A stretch of DNA of 64,000 nt from assembly GCF_045348435.1 (NCBI RefSeq), contig NZ_CP157484.1, positions 558,001-622,000 of the forward strand. The letters are read 5' to 3'. Below the pieces are notes generated by a model. The model was not told where the DNA came from. It was given only the letters and a program-made list of their open reading frames with translations, and did not search any database. This DNA comes from Alsobacter sp045348435 (GTDB lineage Bacteria > Pseudomonadota > Alphaproteobacteria > Rhizobiales > Beijerinckiaceae). Position numbers and translations under genes: made by a program. Numbering within the stretch: position 1 is the first letter of the stretch; the number at the start of each line of letters is the position of its first letter. Of the stretch, positions 35,005-43,210 are shown one piece after another.

Positions 35005-35910
35005 TCAGCCGGCCAGGAAGGGCATGAGGGCGTCGAGGGTCGCCCGCGGGTTCTCCTCCGCGACGAAGTGGCCGCTGTCGATCCCCTGTCCGACCGCGCC
35101 CGGCGCGAAGGTCCCCCGCCAGGCGTCGAGCGGGCTCGCCCCGGCGGCCGGGATGCCTGCCGAGCCCCACACCGCCGCGACCGGGCAGGCGATGACCTTG
35201 CCGGCGTCGCGGTCCTGCCGGTCCTGGGCGAGGTCGGTGGTCGCCCCGGCCCGGTAGTCCTCGCAGCAGGCGTGGATGCGGTCCGGATTGTTGAAGAAGG
35301 CGCGGTAATGGGCGAGCGCCCGCGGATCGAACGGGTCCAGCGACTTCGCCTTCGTCCAGCTCGCCAGCGTATGGTCGAGCCACGCGACCGGATCGGCGCC
35401 GATCGCGCGCTCGGGAACCGGCTCGGGCTGGGCCAGAAAGGTCCAGTGATAGACCTGCATGGCGCTCTTGGCGTCCATCCGATCCCACATCAGCAAGGTG
35501 GGGATGATGTCGAGCAGCGCCAGCCGCTCCACCCGGCCGGGATGGTCAAGGGCCAGCCGGTAGCCCACCCGGGCTCCCCGGTCGTGCCCGATCAGGGCGA
35601 AGCGCACATGGCCCAGCGCCTCCATGACGGCGACGACGTCGCCCGCCATGGCGCGCTTGGAATAGACCTCGACGCCGCCGTCGCCGCGTGGGGCCGTGGA
35701 CCAGCCATAGCCCCGCAGGTCCATGGCGACGACGGTGAAATAGGGGGCGAGCTCCGGCGCGATCCGGTGCCACATCACATGCGTTTGCGGAAAGCCGTGC
35801 ACCAGCGCCAGCGCCGGCCCGCGGCCGCCCACCCGGGCGAAGATCTTGCCGGCCTGCGTGTCGATCCACTTGCTGGCGAAGCCGGGGAACAGGTCGGCGA
35901 GATCGGACAT
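35005..35910 (-). CDS. Fluoroacetate/haloacetate dehalogenase-like alpha/beta hydrolase
   Basis: The 301-residue alpha/beta-hydrolase matches the FAcD/DehH1 group, which splits the C-halogen bond of fluoro- or chloroacetate. The nucleophile is Asp in GHDRGARVGYRLALDHP (about 102-118, where other hydrolases have Ser). The two Arg that bind the carboxylate follow it, DIIPT comes after, and the His-Trp halide pocket is seen in YHWTFLAQPEP. C-terminal GHF gives the catalytic His. The ATG at 35910 has GAGG six bases upstream; a longer frame starts at 35922. It is first in a likely operon with benE. Activity on fluoroacetate is plausible, not proven. Confidence 0.85.
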   Translation of the reverse strand: MSDLADLFPGFASKWIDTQAGKIFARVGGRGPALALVHGFPQTHVMWHRIAPELAPYFTVVAMDLRGYGWSTAPRGDGGVEVYSKRAMAGDVVAVMEALGHVRFALIGHDRGARVGYRLALDHPGRVERLALLDIIPTLLMWDRMDAKSAMQVYHWTFLAQPEPVPERAIGADPVAWLDHTLASWTKAKSLDPFDPRALAHYRAFFNNPDRIHACCEDYRAGATTDLAQDRQDRDAGKVIACPVAAVWGSAGIPAAGASPLDAWRGTFAPGAVGQGIDSGHFVAEENPRATLDALMPFLAG

Positions 35911-35929
35911 GGCGGGCCTCATGGGTCGT

Positions 35930-35986
35930 GGTCCGCGAGCCTTCCGGCTCGCCTGGGGTGGACAGGATGCGAGCCCGCGGGCTCGC
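35930..35986. repeat. REP-like pair of palindromes between the dehalogenase gene and purD
   Basis: Two hairpins: GCGAGCC-TTCC-GGCTCGC (35935-35952) and GCGAGCC-CGCG-GGCTCGC (35969-35986). The first sits in a unit nearly identical to that at 28265. The pair fills the gap between the dehalogenase start and the purD stop, and could act as a transcript end or mRNA stabiliser for purD. Confidence 0.55.
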
Positions 35987-35996
35987 GGTCTAGGCG

Positions 35997-37262
35997 CTAG
36001 ACGGCCCGCCAGCCGATGTCCGTGCGGTTGAAGCCGCCCGGCCAGTCGATCCTGGCGACGCCCTCATAAGCGCGCTTGCGGGCCTCCGCGATGCTGTCGC
36101 CCAGCGCCGTGACGGCCAGCACGCGGCCGCCGGCGGCCACGAGGCTCCCGTCCGGCGCCTGCCGCGTCCCGGCGTGGAAGACCTGCACGCCGTCCAGCGC
36201 CTCGGCGTCCTCGACGCCCCGGATGGGGGTGCCGGTCTCCGGCTTCGCCGGATAGCCCCGGGCCGCCATCACCACCGTAAGGGCCGCCTGCGGGCTCCAG
36301 CCGAGAGCGAGCCGGGAGACGCCGCCCTCCACGGTGGCCAGCAGCGCCTCGACGAGGTCGCCCTGCAGGCGCGGCATCAGCGCCTCGCATTCGGGATCGC
36401 CGAAGCGGCAATTGTACTCGATTAGCCTGGGGCCGTCGGCGGTGATCATCAGCCCGGCGAAGAGCACGCCCCGGAAGGGCGCGCCGCGGCGCTTCATGGC
36501 CGCCACCGTGGGCTCGATGATCTCGGCCATGACCCGCGCCGCGACGGCGTCGGTCACCACGGGCGCCGGCGAATAGGCGCCCATGCCGCCGGTGTTCGGG
36601 CCTGTGTCGCCGTCGCCGACGCGCTTGTGGTCCTGCGCGGAAGCCAGCGGCAGGGCGGCGTCGCCGTCCACGAGGGCGAAGAACGAGGCCTCCTCGCCCA
36701 CCATGCATTCCTCGATCACGACCTCCTCGCCGGCCGCCCCGAGGCCGCCGGAGAACATCATGTCGATGGCCGCCTCCGCCTCTTCCACGGTGGCGGCGAC
36801 GACGACGCCCTTGCCGGCCGCAAGGCCGTCCGCCTTGACCACGATGGGCGCGCCCTGGGCGCGGACATGGGCCTTCGCCGGCCCGGGCTGCGTGAACCGC
36901 GCGAAATCCGCCGTCGGCACGCCCGCCTCGCGGCAGAGCTCCTTGGTGTAGGCCTTGGACCCCTCCAGCTGCGCGGCGACGCGCGACGGGCCGAAGGCCT
37001 TGATCCCGGCGGCCGCCAGGTCGTCCACGATCCCAGCCACAAGAGGCGCCTCGGGTCCCACCACCACGAAGCCGACGCCCATCAGGCGGCAGAAATCCAC
37101 CACGGCCTGGTGGTCGGCCACGTTCAGCTGGACGTTCGTCCCGCACTGGGCCGTGCCGGGATTGCCGGGAGCGATGAACAGCGTCTCGCAGCGCGGGCTC
37201 TGCGACAGCTTCCATGCGAGCGCATGTTCGCGGCCGCCAGAGCCGATGAGCAGGATCTTCAT
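35997..37262 (-). CDS. purD: Phosphoribosylamine-glycine ligase
   Basis: ATP-grasp enzyme of purine synthesis making GAR from phosphoribosylamine, glycine and ATP. The 421-residue product starts MKILLIGSGGREHALAWKL. It shows PSRVAAQLEGSKAYTKE, the ATP-grasp core with VVKADGLAAGKGVVVA, and NCRFGDPECE. Length is standard. ATG at 37262. It is divergent from xseA with a 152-bp shared upstream region; this purD/xseA pairing is frequent in alphaproteobacteria. Confidence 0.96.
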   Translation of the reverse strand: MKILLIGSGGREHALAWKLSQSPRCETLFIAPGNPGTAQCGTNVQLNVADHQAVVDFCRLMGVGFVVVGPEAPLVAGIVDDLAAAGIKAFGPSRVAAQLEGSKAYTKELCREAGVPTADFARFTQPGPAKAHVRAQGAPIVVKADGLAAGKGVVVAATVEEAEAAIDMMFSGGLGAAGEEVVIEECMVGEEASFFALVDGDAALPLASAQDHKRVGDGDTGPNTGGMGAYSPAPVVTDAVAARVMAEIIEPTVAAMKRRGAPFRGVLFAGLMITADGPRLIEYNCRFGDPECEALMPRLQGDLVEALLATVEGGVSRLALGWSPQAALTVVMAARGYPAKPETGTPIRGVEDAEALDGVQVFHAGTRQAPDGSLVAAGGRVLAVTALGDSIAEARKRAYEGVARIDWPGGFNRTDIGWRAV

Positions 37263-37414
37263 GAGGCCTCCGCGGCGCTGAACGTGGCGATGCTTTAGAC
37301 CATGCCGAGGCCCGGGGGAAAGAGGGCAGCCTCATCCCTCCCCGGACCGGAGAGGGACGGGAGGCGGGGCGCCTGCCCTACCGCCGGGGCGATTCGCCCT
37401 TTATGCTGCGGGGC

Positions 37415-38980
37415 ATGTCCCAAGAACCCGTTTCAAACGTCCCCGAGTGGTCGGTCAGCGAGCTCTCCGGCGCCCTGCGGCGCACGCTGGAGGACGCCTA
37501 CGGGCATGTGCGGGTCCGGGCCGAGCTCGGCAAGGTCACGGTCCATGGCAGCGGCCATGTCTATCTCGACCTGAAGGACGACAAGAGCTGCCTGGCCGGC
37601 GTCATCTGGCGGGGCGCTGCGTCCAAGATCCGGTTCCGGCCCGAGATGGGCATGGAGGTGATCGCCACCGGCAAGATCACCACCTTCCCGGGGCAGTCAA
37701 AATACCAGCTCATCATCGACACGCTGGAGCCGGCCGGCGTCGGCGCGCTGCTGGCCCAGATCGAGGAGCGCAAGCGCCGGCTCGCCGCCGAGGGGCTGTT
37801 CGACGACGCCCGCAAGCAGTTGCTCCCCTACCTGCCGGCGGTGATCGGCGTCGTCACCTCGCCCACGGGCGCGGTGATCCGCGACATCCTCCACCGGCTG
37901 GCGGACCGCTTCCCCCGCCACGTGATCGTCTGGCCCGTGCGGGTGCAGGGCGACACCTGCGCGGCCGAGGTCACGGCCGCCATCCGCGGCTTCAACGCCC
38001 TGCCAGAGGAGGGCCCGATCCCGCGGCCGGACCTGCTGATCGTGGCGCGCGGCGGCGGCTCGATCGAGGACCTCTGGGGCTTCAACGACGAAGCGGTGGT
38101 GCGCGCCGCCGCCGACAGCCACATCCCGCTGATCTCGGCCGTCGGCCACGAGACCGACTGGACCCTCATCGACTACGCGGCCGACAGGCGCGCCCCGACG
38201 CCCACCGGCGCGGCCGAGATGGCGGTTCCGGTGCGCTCGGACCTGCTGCTCGCGGCCGCCGATCTCGGCCGGCGCGTGCTGGCCGCGCTGCATCGGCATC
38301 TCGACCGCCGCAAGGCCGACCTGCGCTCGGCCGCGCGGGCCCTGCCCGGGCCGGAGGACCTCCTGGCCCTGCCGCGCCAACGGCTGGACCTGTCGGGCGG
38401 CAAGCTCGTCCACGCTTTGGCGGCGAACTCGCGCAAGCACGACGCCCGCCTCGCCGAAACGGCGCGCCGGCTGGCGCGGCTCTCGCCCCAGGCGAGGCTC
38501 GCCGGCATGCGGGCCAAGCTCGACGGCCTCGGCCTGCGGCTGGCGGCGGCGCAGGGCGCCAATCTGCGGGCCGAGCGGCAGCGCATCCTGCACCAGCGCG
38601 AGCGGCTGGCCGCGCTGGCCCGCCGCGGCGACAACGCCGCCGCGAGCCTCGTCGCAAGACGCCGCGAGCGGCTGGAGCGGATCGGCGAGCGTCCCCGCCG
38701 CGCCATGGCGGCCGCGCTGGATGGCGGCCGGCAGGCGCTCGAGCGCCGCGCGCAGCTGCTCGTCAGCTACGACTACAAGCAGGTGCTGCGGCGCGGCTAC
38801 GCCCTGGTGCACGGTCCCGACGGCCACCTGGTCCGCGAGGCCGCTCAGGTCGCCGGCGGCATGGCGCTGGAAATCCAGTTCGCCGATGGAAGCGTCAAGG
38901 CGGTGGCGGGCGACGCCGGCCGCGCCCGGCCCAGGGCGAAGCCCGCGCCGGTCCAGCAAGGCAGCCTGTTCGGTGGCTGA
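37415..38980 (+). CDS. xseA: Exodeoxyribonuclease VII large subunit
   Basis: Catalytic subunit of the single-strand exonuclease XseAB. The 521-residue product has the N-terminal OB-fold (VSELSGALRRTLED through IDTLEPAGVGAL) and the nuclease core with GVVTSPTGAVIRDILHR and VARGGGSIEDLWGFNDE, followed by HETDWTLIDYAAD. A long coiled-coil region then follows, with C-terminal YDYKQVLRRGYALV. The ATG at 37415 is chosen over 37403 because of the nearby GGGG; both are possible. Its stop precedes the patatin gene by four bases. The small subunit gene xseB is not here. Confidence 0.95.
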   Translation: MSQEPVSNVPEWSVSELSGALRRTLEDAYGHVRVRAELGKVTVHGSGHVYLDLKDDKSCLAGVIWRGAASKIRFRPEMGMEVIATGKITTFPGQSKYQLIIDTLEPAGVGALLAQIEERKRRLAAEGLFDDARKQLLPYLPAVIGVVTSPTGAVIRDILHRLADRFPRHVIVWPVRVQGDTCAAEVTAAIRGFNALPEEGPIPRPDLLIVARGGGSIEDLWGFNDEAVVRAAADSHIPLISAVGHETDWTLIDYAADRRAPTPTGAAEMAVPVRSDLLLAAADLGRRVLAALHRHLDRRKADLRSAARALPGPEDLLALPRQRLDLSGGKLVHALAANSRKHDARLAETARRLARLSPQARLAGMRAKLDGLGLRLAAAQGANLRAERQRILHQRERLAALARRGDNAAASLVARRRERLERIGERPRRAMAAALDGGRQALERRAQLLVSYDYKQVLRRGYALVHGPDGHLVREAAQVAGGMALEIQFADGSVKAVAGDAGRARPRAKPAPVQQGSLFGG

Positions 38981-38984
38981 GCCC

Positions 38985-39872
38985 ATGGCCAAGCTGGGCG
39001 ACCGCGAGCCCCGGGTCGCCGTCGCGCTCGGCGGAGGCGGCGCGCGCGGGCTCGCCCACATCGCCGCCCTGGAGGCGCTCGACGAGCTGGGCGTCCGGCC
39101 CGTCGCCATCGCGGGCACGTCCATGGGGGCCATCGTGGGCGCGGCCTATGCGGCCGGGGCCTCCGGCAAGGAGTTGCGGGCCTACGCGCTCTCGCGCCTT
39201 CGGGACCGGGCGCAGGTGATGGCGCGCGTGCTGCAGGCGAGGGTGGGCCGCATCGCCGACCTGTTCTCGCGCGGCGTCGGCAACCCGGTGCTGATCGACG
39301 GGGAGAAGCTGCTGGACCTGTTCTGGCCCGAGATCGTCCCGGACGACATCGAGGACCTGCCCATCCCGTTCCAGGCGGTCGCGACCGATTATTTCGCCCG
39401 CTGCGAGCATCGTTTCGACGCCGGTCCGCTGGTCACGGCGGTGGCGGCCTCGATGGCGATCCCCGGCCTGGTGCGGCCCGTGCTGGCCGGCGGGCGCGTC
39501 TATGTGGACGGCGGCGCGGTCAACCCGCTGCCCTTCGAGCGCCTGGGCGACGACGGGGCCATCGTGGTGGCTGTCGACGTCACGGGCGGCCCCACCACCG
39601 CGGTGCGCGTCGCGCCGGAGCCCTTCGAGGCGATGCTCGGGGCGTCGCAGATCATGCAGGGCGCGATCGTAGCCGAAAAGCTGAAGGCGCGGGCGCCGGA
39701 CGTGCTGGTGCGCCCGGCCGTGGACGCGTTCCGGGGCCTCGATTTCTTCAAGACGAAGGCGATCCTGCTGGCGGCCGAGCCCGCCAAGGAGCAGCTGAAG
39801 CGCGATCTCGCCGCCCGGTTGGAGAGGCCCGCGCCCGCCGCGGTCAGCGGCGCTCGGCGAAGAAGCTCCTGA
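38985..39872 (+). CDS. Patatin-like phospholipase (RssA/NTE type)
   Basis: Predicted serine lipid acyl-hydrolase of 295 residues. It has the oxyanion loop LGGGGARGLAH (about 15-25), nucleophile Ser in GTSMG (about 46-50) and the catalytic Asp in VDGGAV (about 169-174), the dyad of patatins. No signal peptide is visible, so a cytosolic or membrane-surface role is expected. The ATG at 38985 is four bases after the xseA stop, with a GTG at 38973 as alternative. The 3' end overlaps convergent tadA by 29 bp. Substrate unknown. Confidence 0.88.
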   Translation: MAKLGDREPRVAVALGGGGARGLAHIAALEALDELGVRPVAIAGTSMGAIVGAAYAAGASGKELRAYALSRLRDRAQVMARVLQARVGRIADLFSRGVGNPVLIDGEKLLDLFWPEIVPDDIEDLPIPFQAVATDYFARCEHRFDAGPLVTAVAASMAIPGLVRPVLAGGRVYVDGGAVNPLPFERLGDDGAIVVAVDVTGGPTTAVRVAPEPFEAMLGASQIMQGAIVAEKLKARAPDVLVRPAVDAFRGLDFFKTKAILLAAEPAKEQLKRDLAARLERPAPAAVSGARRRSS

Positions 39873-40305
39873 GCAGGTCGGCGGACTCGGTCTCGCGCAG
39901 CCCGCCATAGACCTCCGGGGCGTGGTGGCAGGTCGGCGCGCCGAAGAGGCGCACGCCATGCTCCACCGCGCCGCCCTTCGGGTCGCCAGCCGCGAAGTAA
40001 AGCCGCCGGATGCGCGCGAAGGAGATGGCGCCGGCGCACATCGGGCAGGGCTCCAGCGTGACGTAGAGGTCGCAGCCGACCAGCCGCTCGGAGCCGAGCA
40101 CTGCGCTGGCCGCCCGGATGGCCAGCATCTCGGCGTGGGCGGTGGGATCGCGGTCCTGCAGGGTGCGGTTGCCGGCCGCGGCCAGGACGATCCCCTCGCG
40201 CGCCACGGCGGCGCCCACAGGCACCTCGCCCCGGGCGGCGGCGGCGCGCGCCTCCCTGAAGGCCGCCTCCATGGGATCGGTCCGTTCGCCGGCCGGCCCT
40301 GTCAT
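39844..40305 (-). CDS. tadA: tRNA-specific adenosine-34 deaminase
   Basis: Zinc-dependent deaminase converting A34 to inosine in tRNA-Arg(ACG), an essential step. The 153-residue product has the catalytic HAE (His57, Glu59) and PCPMC (Cys87, Cys90), and ends SFFAERR. The ATG at 40305 gives the usual length; an in-frame start at 40344 would add residues that fall next to the dispersed repeat. Divergent from the pseudouridine synthase gene. Confidence 0.93.
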   Translation of the reverse strand: MTGPAGERTDPMEAAFREARAAAARGEVPVGAAVAREGIVLAAAGNRTLQDRDPTAHAEMLAIRAASAVLGSERLVGCDLYVTLEPCPMCAGAISFARIRRLYFAAGDPKGGAVEHGVRLFGAPTCHHAPEVYGGLRETESADLLRSFFAERR

Positions 40306-40340
40306 CGCTGCTCCACGCCTGTCCGGCCGCTGCGCGCGGC

Positions 40341-40386
40341 GCATTTCATCCGCGAAGCGGATACCACTTTGCCGGAAAATGCTCTA
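40341..40386. repeat. Short dispersed repeat (TAGAGCATTTTC family), copy B
   Basis: On the minus strand it reads TAGAGCATTTTC, eight bases, TGGTATCCGCT, then TCGCGGATGAAA, matching the element at 19239-19279. It lies between tadA and the pseudouridine synthase gene, ending 11 bp before the latter's ATG, so it overlaps the region where promoter and ribosome site should be. Confidence 0.65.
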
Positions 40387-40396
40387 TCAGCGCGTG

Positions 40397-42622
40397 ATGA
40401 GCGACAGGACGAATGATCGAGGCGGCGGCGGCGGCAAGGGCCGTCCGCCCTCCAGGGGCGGCGCGCGCGGCGGCGCAGGCGGCAAACCAGCGGGCGACAG
40501 GCCCGCCCGGGGCCCCGGCGGGCCCAAGCGGCCCGGCGGCTTCGGCAAGGACGGTCCGAGGGACGCCGCCGGCCCGCGCGCGGCCCGGCCGGCGAGGCCC
40601 CCGCGGGACGCCGCCGAGCGTCCGGCCCGGCCGCCTCGCGACGCCGGCGACCGGCCCCGCAGGGACGCGGCCGAGCGTCCGTTCCGCGCCCGCGGCGACG
40701 AGGCCGGCGAGCGCCGGCCCGGCAAGCCGGCCGGATCGGCCGGCCCCAAGCGTTTCGGCGGCGGCAAGGACGCAGGCGGAGCGCGCAGCGCCGGCCCGCG
40801 CAAGGGCGCCGCGCCCCGCACCTTCTCCGGCGACCGCGCCGGCGGAACCCGCCCCGGCGCCGAAGCCGCGCCGGCCGCGCCCAAGCGCGAGTTCTCCGAG
40901 CGCATCGCCAAGGTGATCGCCCGCGCCGGCCTGTGCTCGCGACGCGACGCCGAGGCCTGGATCGAGGAGGGACGGGTCGCCGTGAACGGCGTCACCCTGA
41001 CCAGCCCGGCGCTCGACGTCAGCGCCCAGGACGTAGTCGTCGTCGACGGCGCGCCGCTGCCGACCCGCGAGCGCACGCGGCTGTTCCTCTACCACAAGCC
41101 CCGCGGCGTGGTGACGACGGTGCGCGACCCCGAGGGTCGCCGGACCGTGTTCGACGCCCTGCCGCCCGGATTGCCCCGCGTGATCACCGTCGGGCGGCTC
41201 GACATCAACACCGAGGGCCTGCTGCTGCTCACCAATGACGGCGGGCTGGCGCGCGTCCTGTCGCTGCCGGAGACCGGCTGGCTGCGGAAATACCGCGTCC
41301 GCGCCTATGGCGAGGTCACGCAGCCGCAGCTCGACGCGCTGCGCGACGGCGTCACCATCGAGGGCATGCATTACGGCCCGATCGAGGCCTCGCTGGACCG
41401 CGCCCAGGGTGACAACGCCTGGCTGACGCTGGGCCTGCGCGAGGGCAAGAACCGCGAGGTCAAGAAGATCCTCGAGCATCTCGGGCTGCAGGTGAACCGG
41501 CTCATCCGGCTCTCCTTCGGCCCGTTCCAGCTCGGCGACCTGCCGGAGGGCGCGGCCGACGAGGTGCGCACGCGCGTGCTGCAGGACCAGCTCGGCCCCG
41601 AGCTTTCCGCCCAGGCGGAGGTCGATTTCGAGGCGCCGGTCTTCGTCTATGACGAGGACGACTTCCGCCCCAAGGCGCGCCAGGACGAGGCGGATCGACG
41701 CGATCGCGACGATCGGCGGCCCACCCGCGAGGGCGGCGCGCCGGCCTCCGGCCGCGAGCCCGTGGGCGGCGACTCCCGCCAGCGCCGCCGCAGCGAACCC
41801 ACCGTGTGGGGCGCCCCCGAGCGCGACGGCCCGCCGCGGGACCGGACGCGAGGCCGCGACCGGCCTGACGAGACCTTGGACGAGAAGCCCAAGCCCAAGC
41901 GCCGGCACCCGATGGAGCCGCTCACCAGCGTGTGGCGGGCCGACGACGCGGAGGCCATGGTCCCGCGCGGCAAGATCCCGCGCCGCGGCGCGGATCCCAA
42001 GCTGGCCCGCGCCGAGAGCGCCGAGAAGTCGCACCAGCGCGCCGGCAAGGTGAAGGATCCCAAGGGCCGCGCGGTGCGGGTGGAGCGGATCGCCCGCGAC
42101 CCGGCCGCCCATATCCGCGAGGAGGCTTATGTCGAGAAGCCCCGCGGGCGGTCGCGCCCGTCGACTGGGGCTCCGCGCGGCGGCGACAGGCCGGACGGGC
42201 GCAAGCCCTATGCGGGCCGCAGCGCCGAAGGCCCGCCGCGCGCCGAGCGGCCGAAGCGCAACGTCTGGAGCGACGCGCCCGCCGAGGGCGAGCGCCGGGC
42301 GGGCCCCGCCAAGCCCAGCACGTTCAAGCCCCGTACGTTCAAGCACCGCGACGGCGACGCCCCTCGCGGCGCCGGCGAGCGTCCCGCCCGCAGCTTCAAG
42401 CCGCGCGGCGACAGGGCGCCGGGAGAAGGCCGTCCCGGAGGGGATCGCCCGTCCCGGGGCGACCGGCCCGCGGGCGCGGGCTTCAAGCCGCGCGGCGACG
42501 GCCCCAGGGGACCCCGCCCGGGCGGGCCCGGCGGCTCGCGTCCTGGCGGGTCCCGCCCCGGCGGGTCGCGTCCCGGCGGCTCCGGCGGCGGTCGGCCGCC
42601 CCGGCGTCCGCGCGAGGGCTGA
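40397..42622 (+). CDS. rluB: RluB/RsuA-family pseudouridine synthase with long disordered tails
   Basis: Makes pseudouridine in 23S rRNA, probably at the RluB site. The core is an S4 RNA-binding domain (about residues 167-225, ERIAKVIARAGLCSRRDAE) and the synthase domain (about 230-400) with catalytic Asp269 in GRLDINTEGL and GKNREVKKIL. The odd part is the rest. About 165 N-terminal residues and about 335 C-terminal residues are low-complexity Arg/Gly/Pro/Asp, ending in repeats of GGSRP. The 741-residue total is about three times a plain RluB. Tailed forms occur in Hyphomicrobiales. The ATG at 40397 is used. It is followed after 3 bp by rsmD. Confidence 0.9.
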   Translation: MSDRTNDRGGGGGKGRPPSRGGARGGAGGKPAGDRPARGPGGPKRPGGFGKDGPRDAAGPRAARPARPPRDAAERPARPPRDAGDRPRRDAAERPFRARGDEAGERRPGKPAGSAGPKRFGGGKDAGGARSAGPRKGAAPRTFSGDRAGGTRPGAEAAPAAPKREFSERIAKVIARAGLCSRRDAEAWIEEGRVAVNGVTLTSPALDVSAQDVVVVDGAPLPTRERTRLFLYHKPRGVVTTVRDPEGRRTVFDALPPGLPRVITVGRLDINTEGLLLLTNDGGLARVLSLPETGWLRKYRVRAYGEVTQPQLDALRDGVTIEGMHYGPIEASLDRAQGDNAWLTLGLREGKNREVKKILEHLGLQVNRLIRLSFGPFQLGDLPEGAADEVRTRVLQDQLGPELSAQAEVDFEAPVFVYDEDDFRPKARQDEADRRDRDDRRPTREGGAPASGREPVGGDSRQRRRSEPTVWGAPERDGPPRDRTRGRDRPDETLDEKPKPKRRHPMEPLTSVWRADDAEAMVPRGKIPRRGADPKLARAESAEKSHQRAGKVKDPKGRAVRVERIARDPAAHIREEAYVEKPRGRSRPSTGAPRGGDRPDGRKPYAGRSAEGPPRAERPKRNVWSDAPAEGERRAGPAKPSTFKPRTFKHRDGDAPRGAGERPARSFKPRGDRAPGEGRPGGDRPSRGDRPAGAGFKPRGDGPRGPRPGGPGGSRPGGSRPGGSRPGGSGGGRPPRRPREG

Positions 42623-42625
42623 GCC

Positions 42626-43180
42626 GTGCGCATCGTCGGCGGGCGGCACAAGGGCCGGGCCCTGGCCGCCCCGAAGACGCAGGCCGTCCGCCCCACCTCG
42701 GACCGCCTGCGCGAGACCATCTTCAACATCCTCGCGCACGCCTATGACGATCCCGTCCAGGGCGCGAGGGTGCTGGACCTCTTCGCCGGCACCGGCGCGA
42801 TGGGGCTGGAGGCGCTGTCGCGCGGCGCGGCCTTCGCGTTGTTCGTCGACGACTCGGCCGAGGGCCGCGGGCTCATCAAGGCCAATGTCGACGCGCTCGG
42901 GGCGGCGGGGACCTCGAAAGTCTTTCGCCGCGACGCCACCCGGCTCGGCGCGGCGCATCCCCACATGCCCTTCGGGCTGGTGTTCTGCGATCCGCCCTAT
43001 GGCAGGGGCCTCGCCCCGCTCGCGCTCGCCTCGGCGCTGGCCGGCGGCTGGCTCGCCCCCGACGCCCTGCTGGTGGTGGAGGAAGCCGCCGACGCGCCGT
43101 TGGAGCTGCCGGCGGGCTTCACGGTCGAGGACCGGCGCGACTATGGCGAGACCCAGGTCGTCGTCGCCCGAGCCGGTTGA
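42626..43180 (+). CDS. rsmD: 16S rRNA (guanine(966)-N2)-methyltransferase
   Basis: S-adenosylmethionine-dependent methyltransferase for G966 of 16S rRNA. The 184-residue product starts MRIVGGRHKGRAL (GTG start) and shows RPTSDRLRETIFNIL, the SAM motif LDLFAGTGAMGLEALSRGA and the N6/N2-amino motif as FCDPPYGRG. Start only three bases after the pseudouridine synthase stop, so the two rRNA-modifying enzymes are made together. Confidence 0.94.
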   Translation: MRIVGGRHKGRALAAPKTQAVRPTSDRLRETIFNILAHAYDDPVQGARVLDLFAGTGAMGLEALSRGAAFALFVDDSAEGRGLIKANVDALGAAGTSKVFRRDATRLGAAHPHMPFGLVFCDPPYGRGLAPLALASALAGGWLAPDALLVVEEAADAPLELPAGFTVEDRRDYGETQVVVARAG

Positions 43181-43182
43181 GC

Positions 43183-43199
43183 GCGGGCCCAAGGCCCGC
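43183..43199. terminator. REP-like hairpin between convergent rsmD and the ABC operon
   Basis: GCGGGCC-CAA-GGCCCGC (7-bp stem, 3-base loop) directly after the rsmD stop and 12 bp before the permease stop. It has no T tract, so it may be a repeat or a weak bidirectional terminator. Confidence 0.4.
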
Positions 43200-43210
43200 G
43201 GCCTCGGCGG

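Noticed and set aside
40346..43192. 948-codon minus-strand frame opposite the pseudouridine synthase and rsmD
   Set aside because: It is the shadow of a GC-rich low-complexity gene, while the plus strand has recognisable S4, synthase and methyltransferase motifs.
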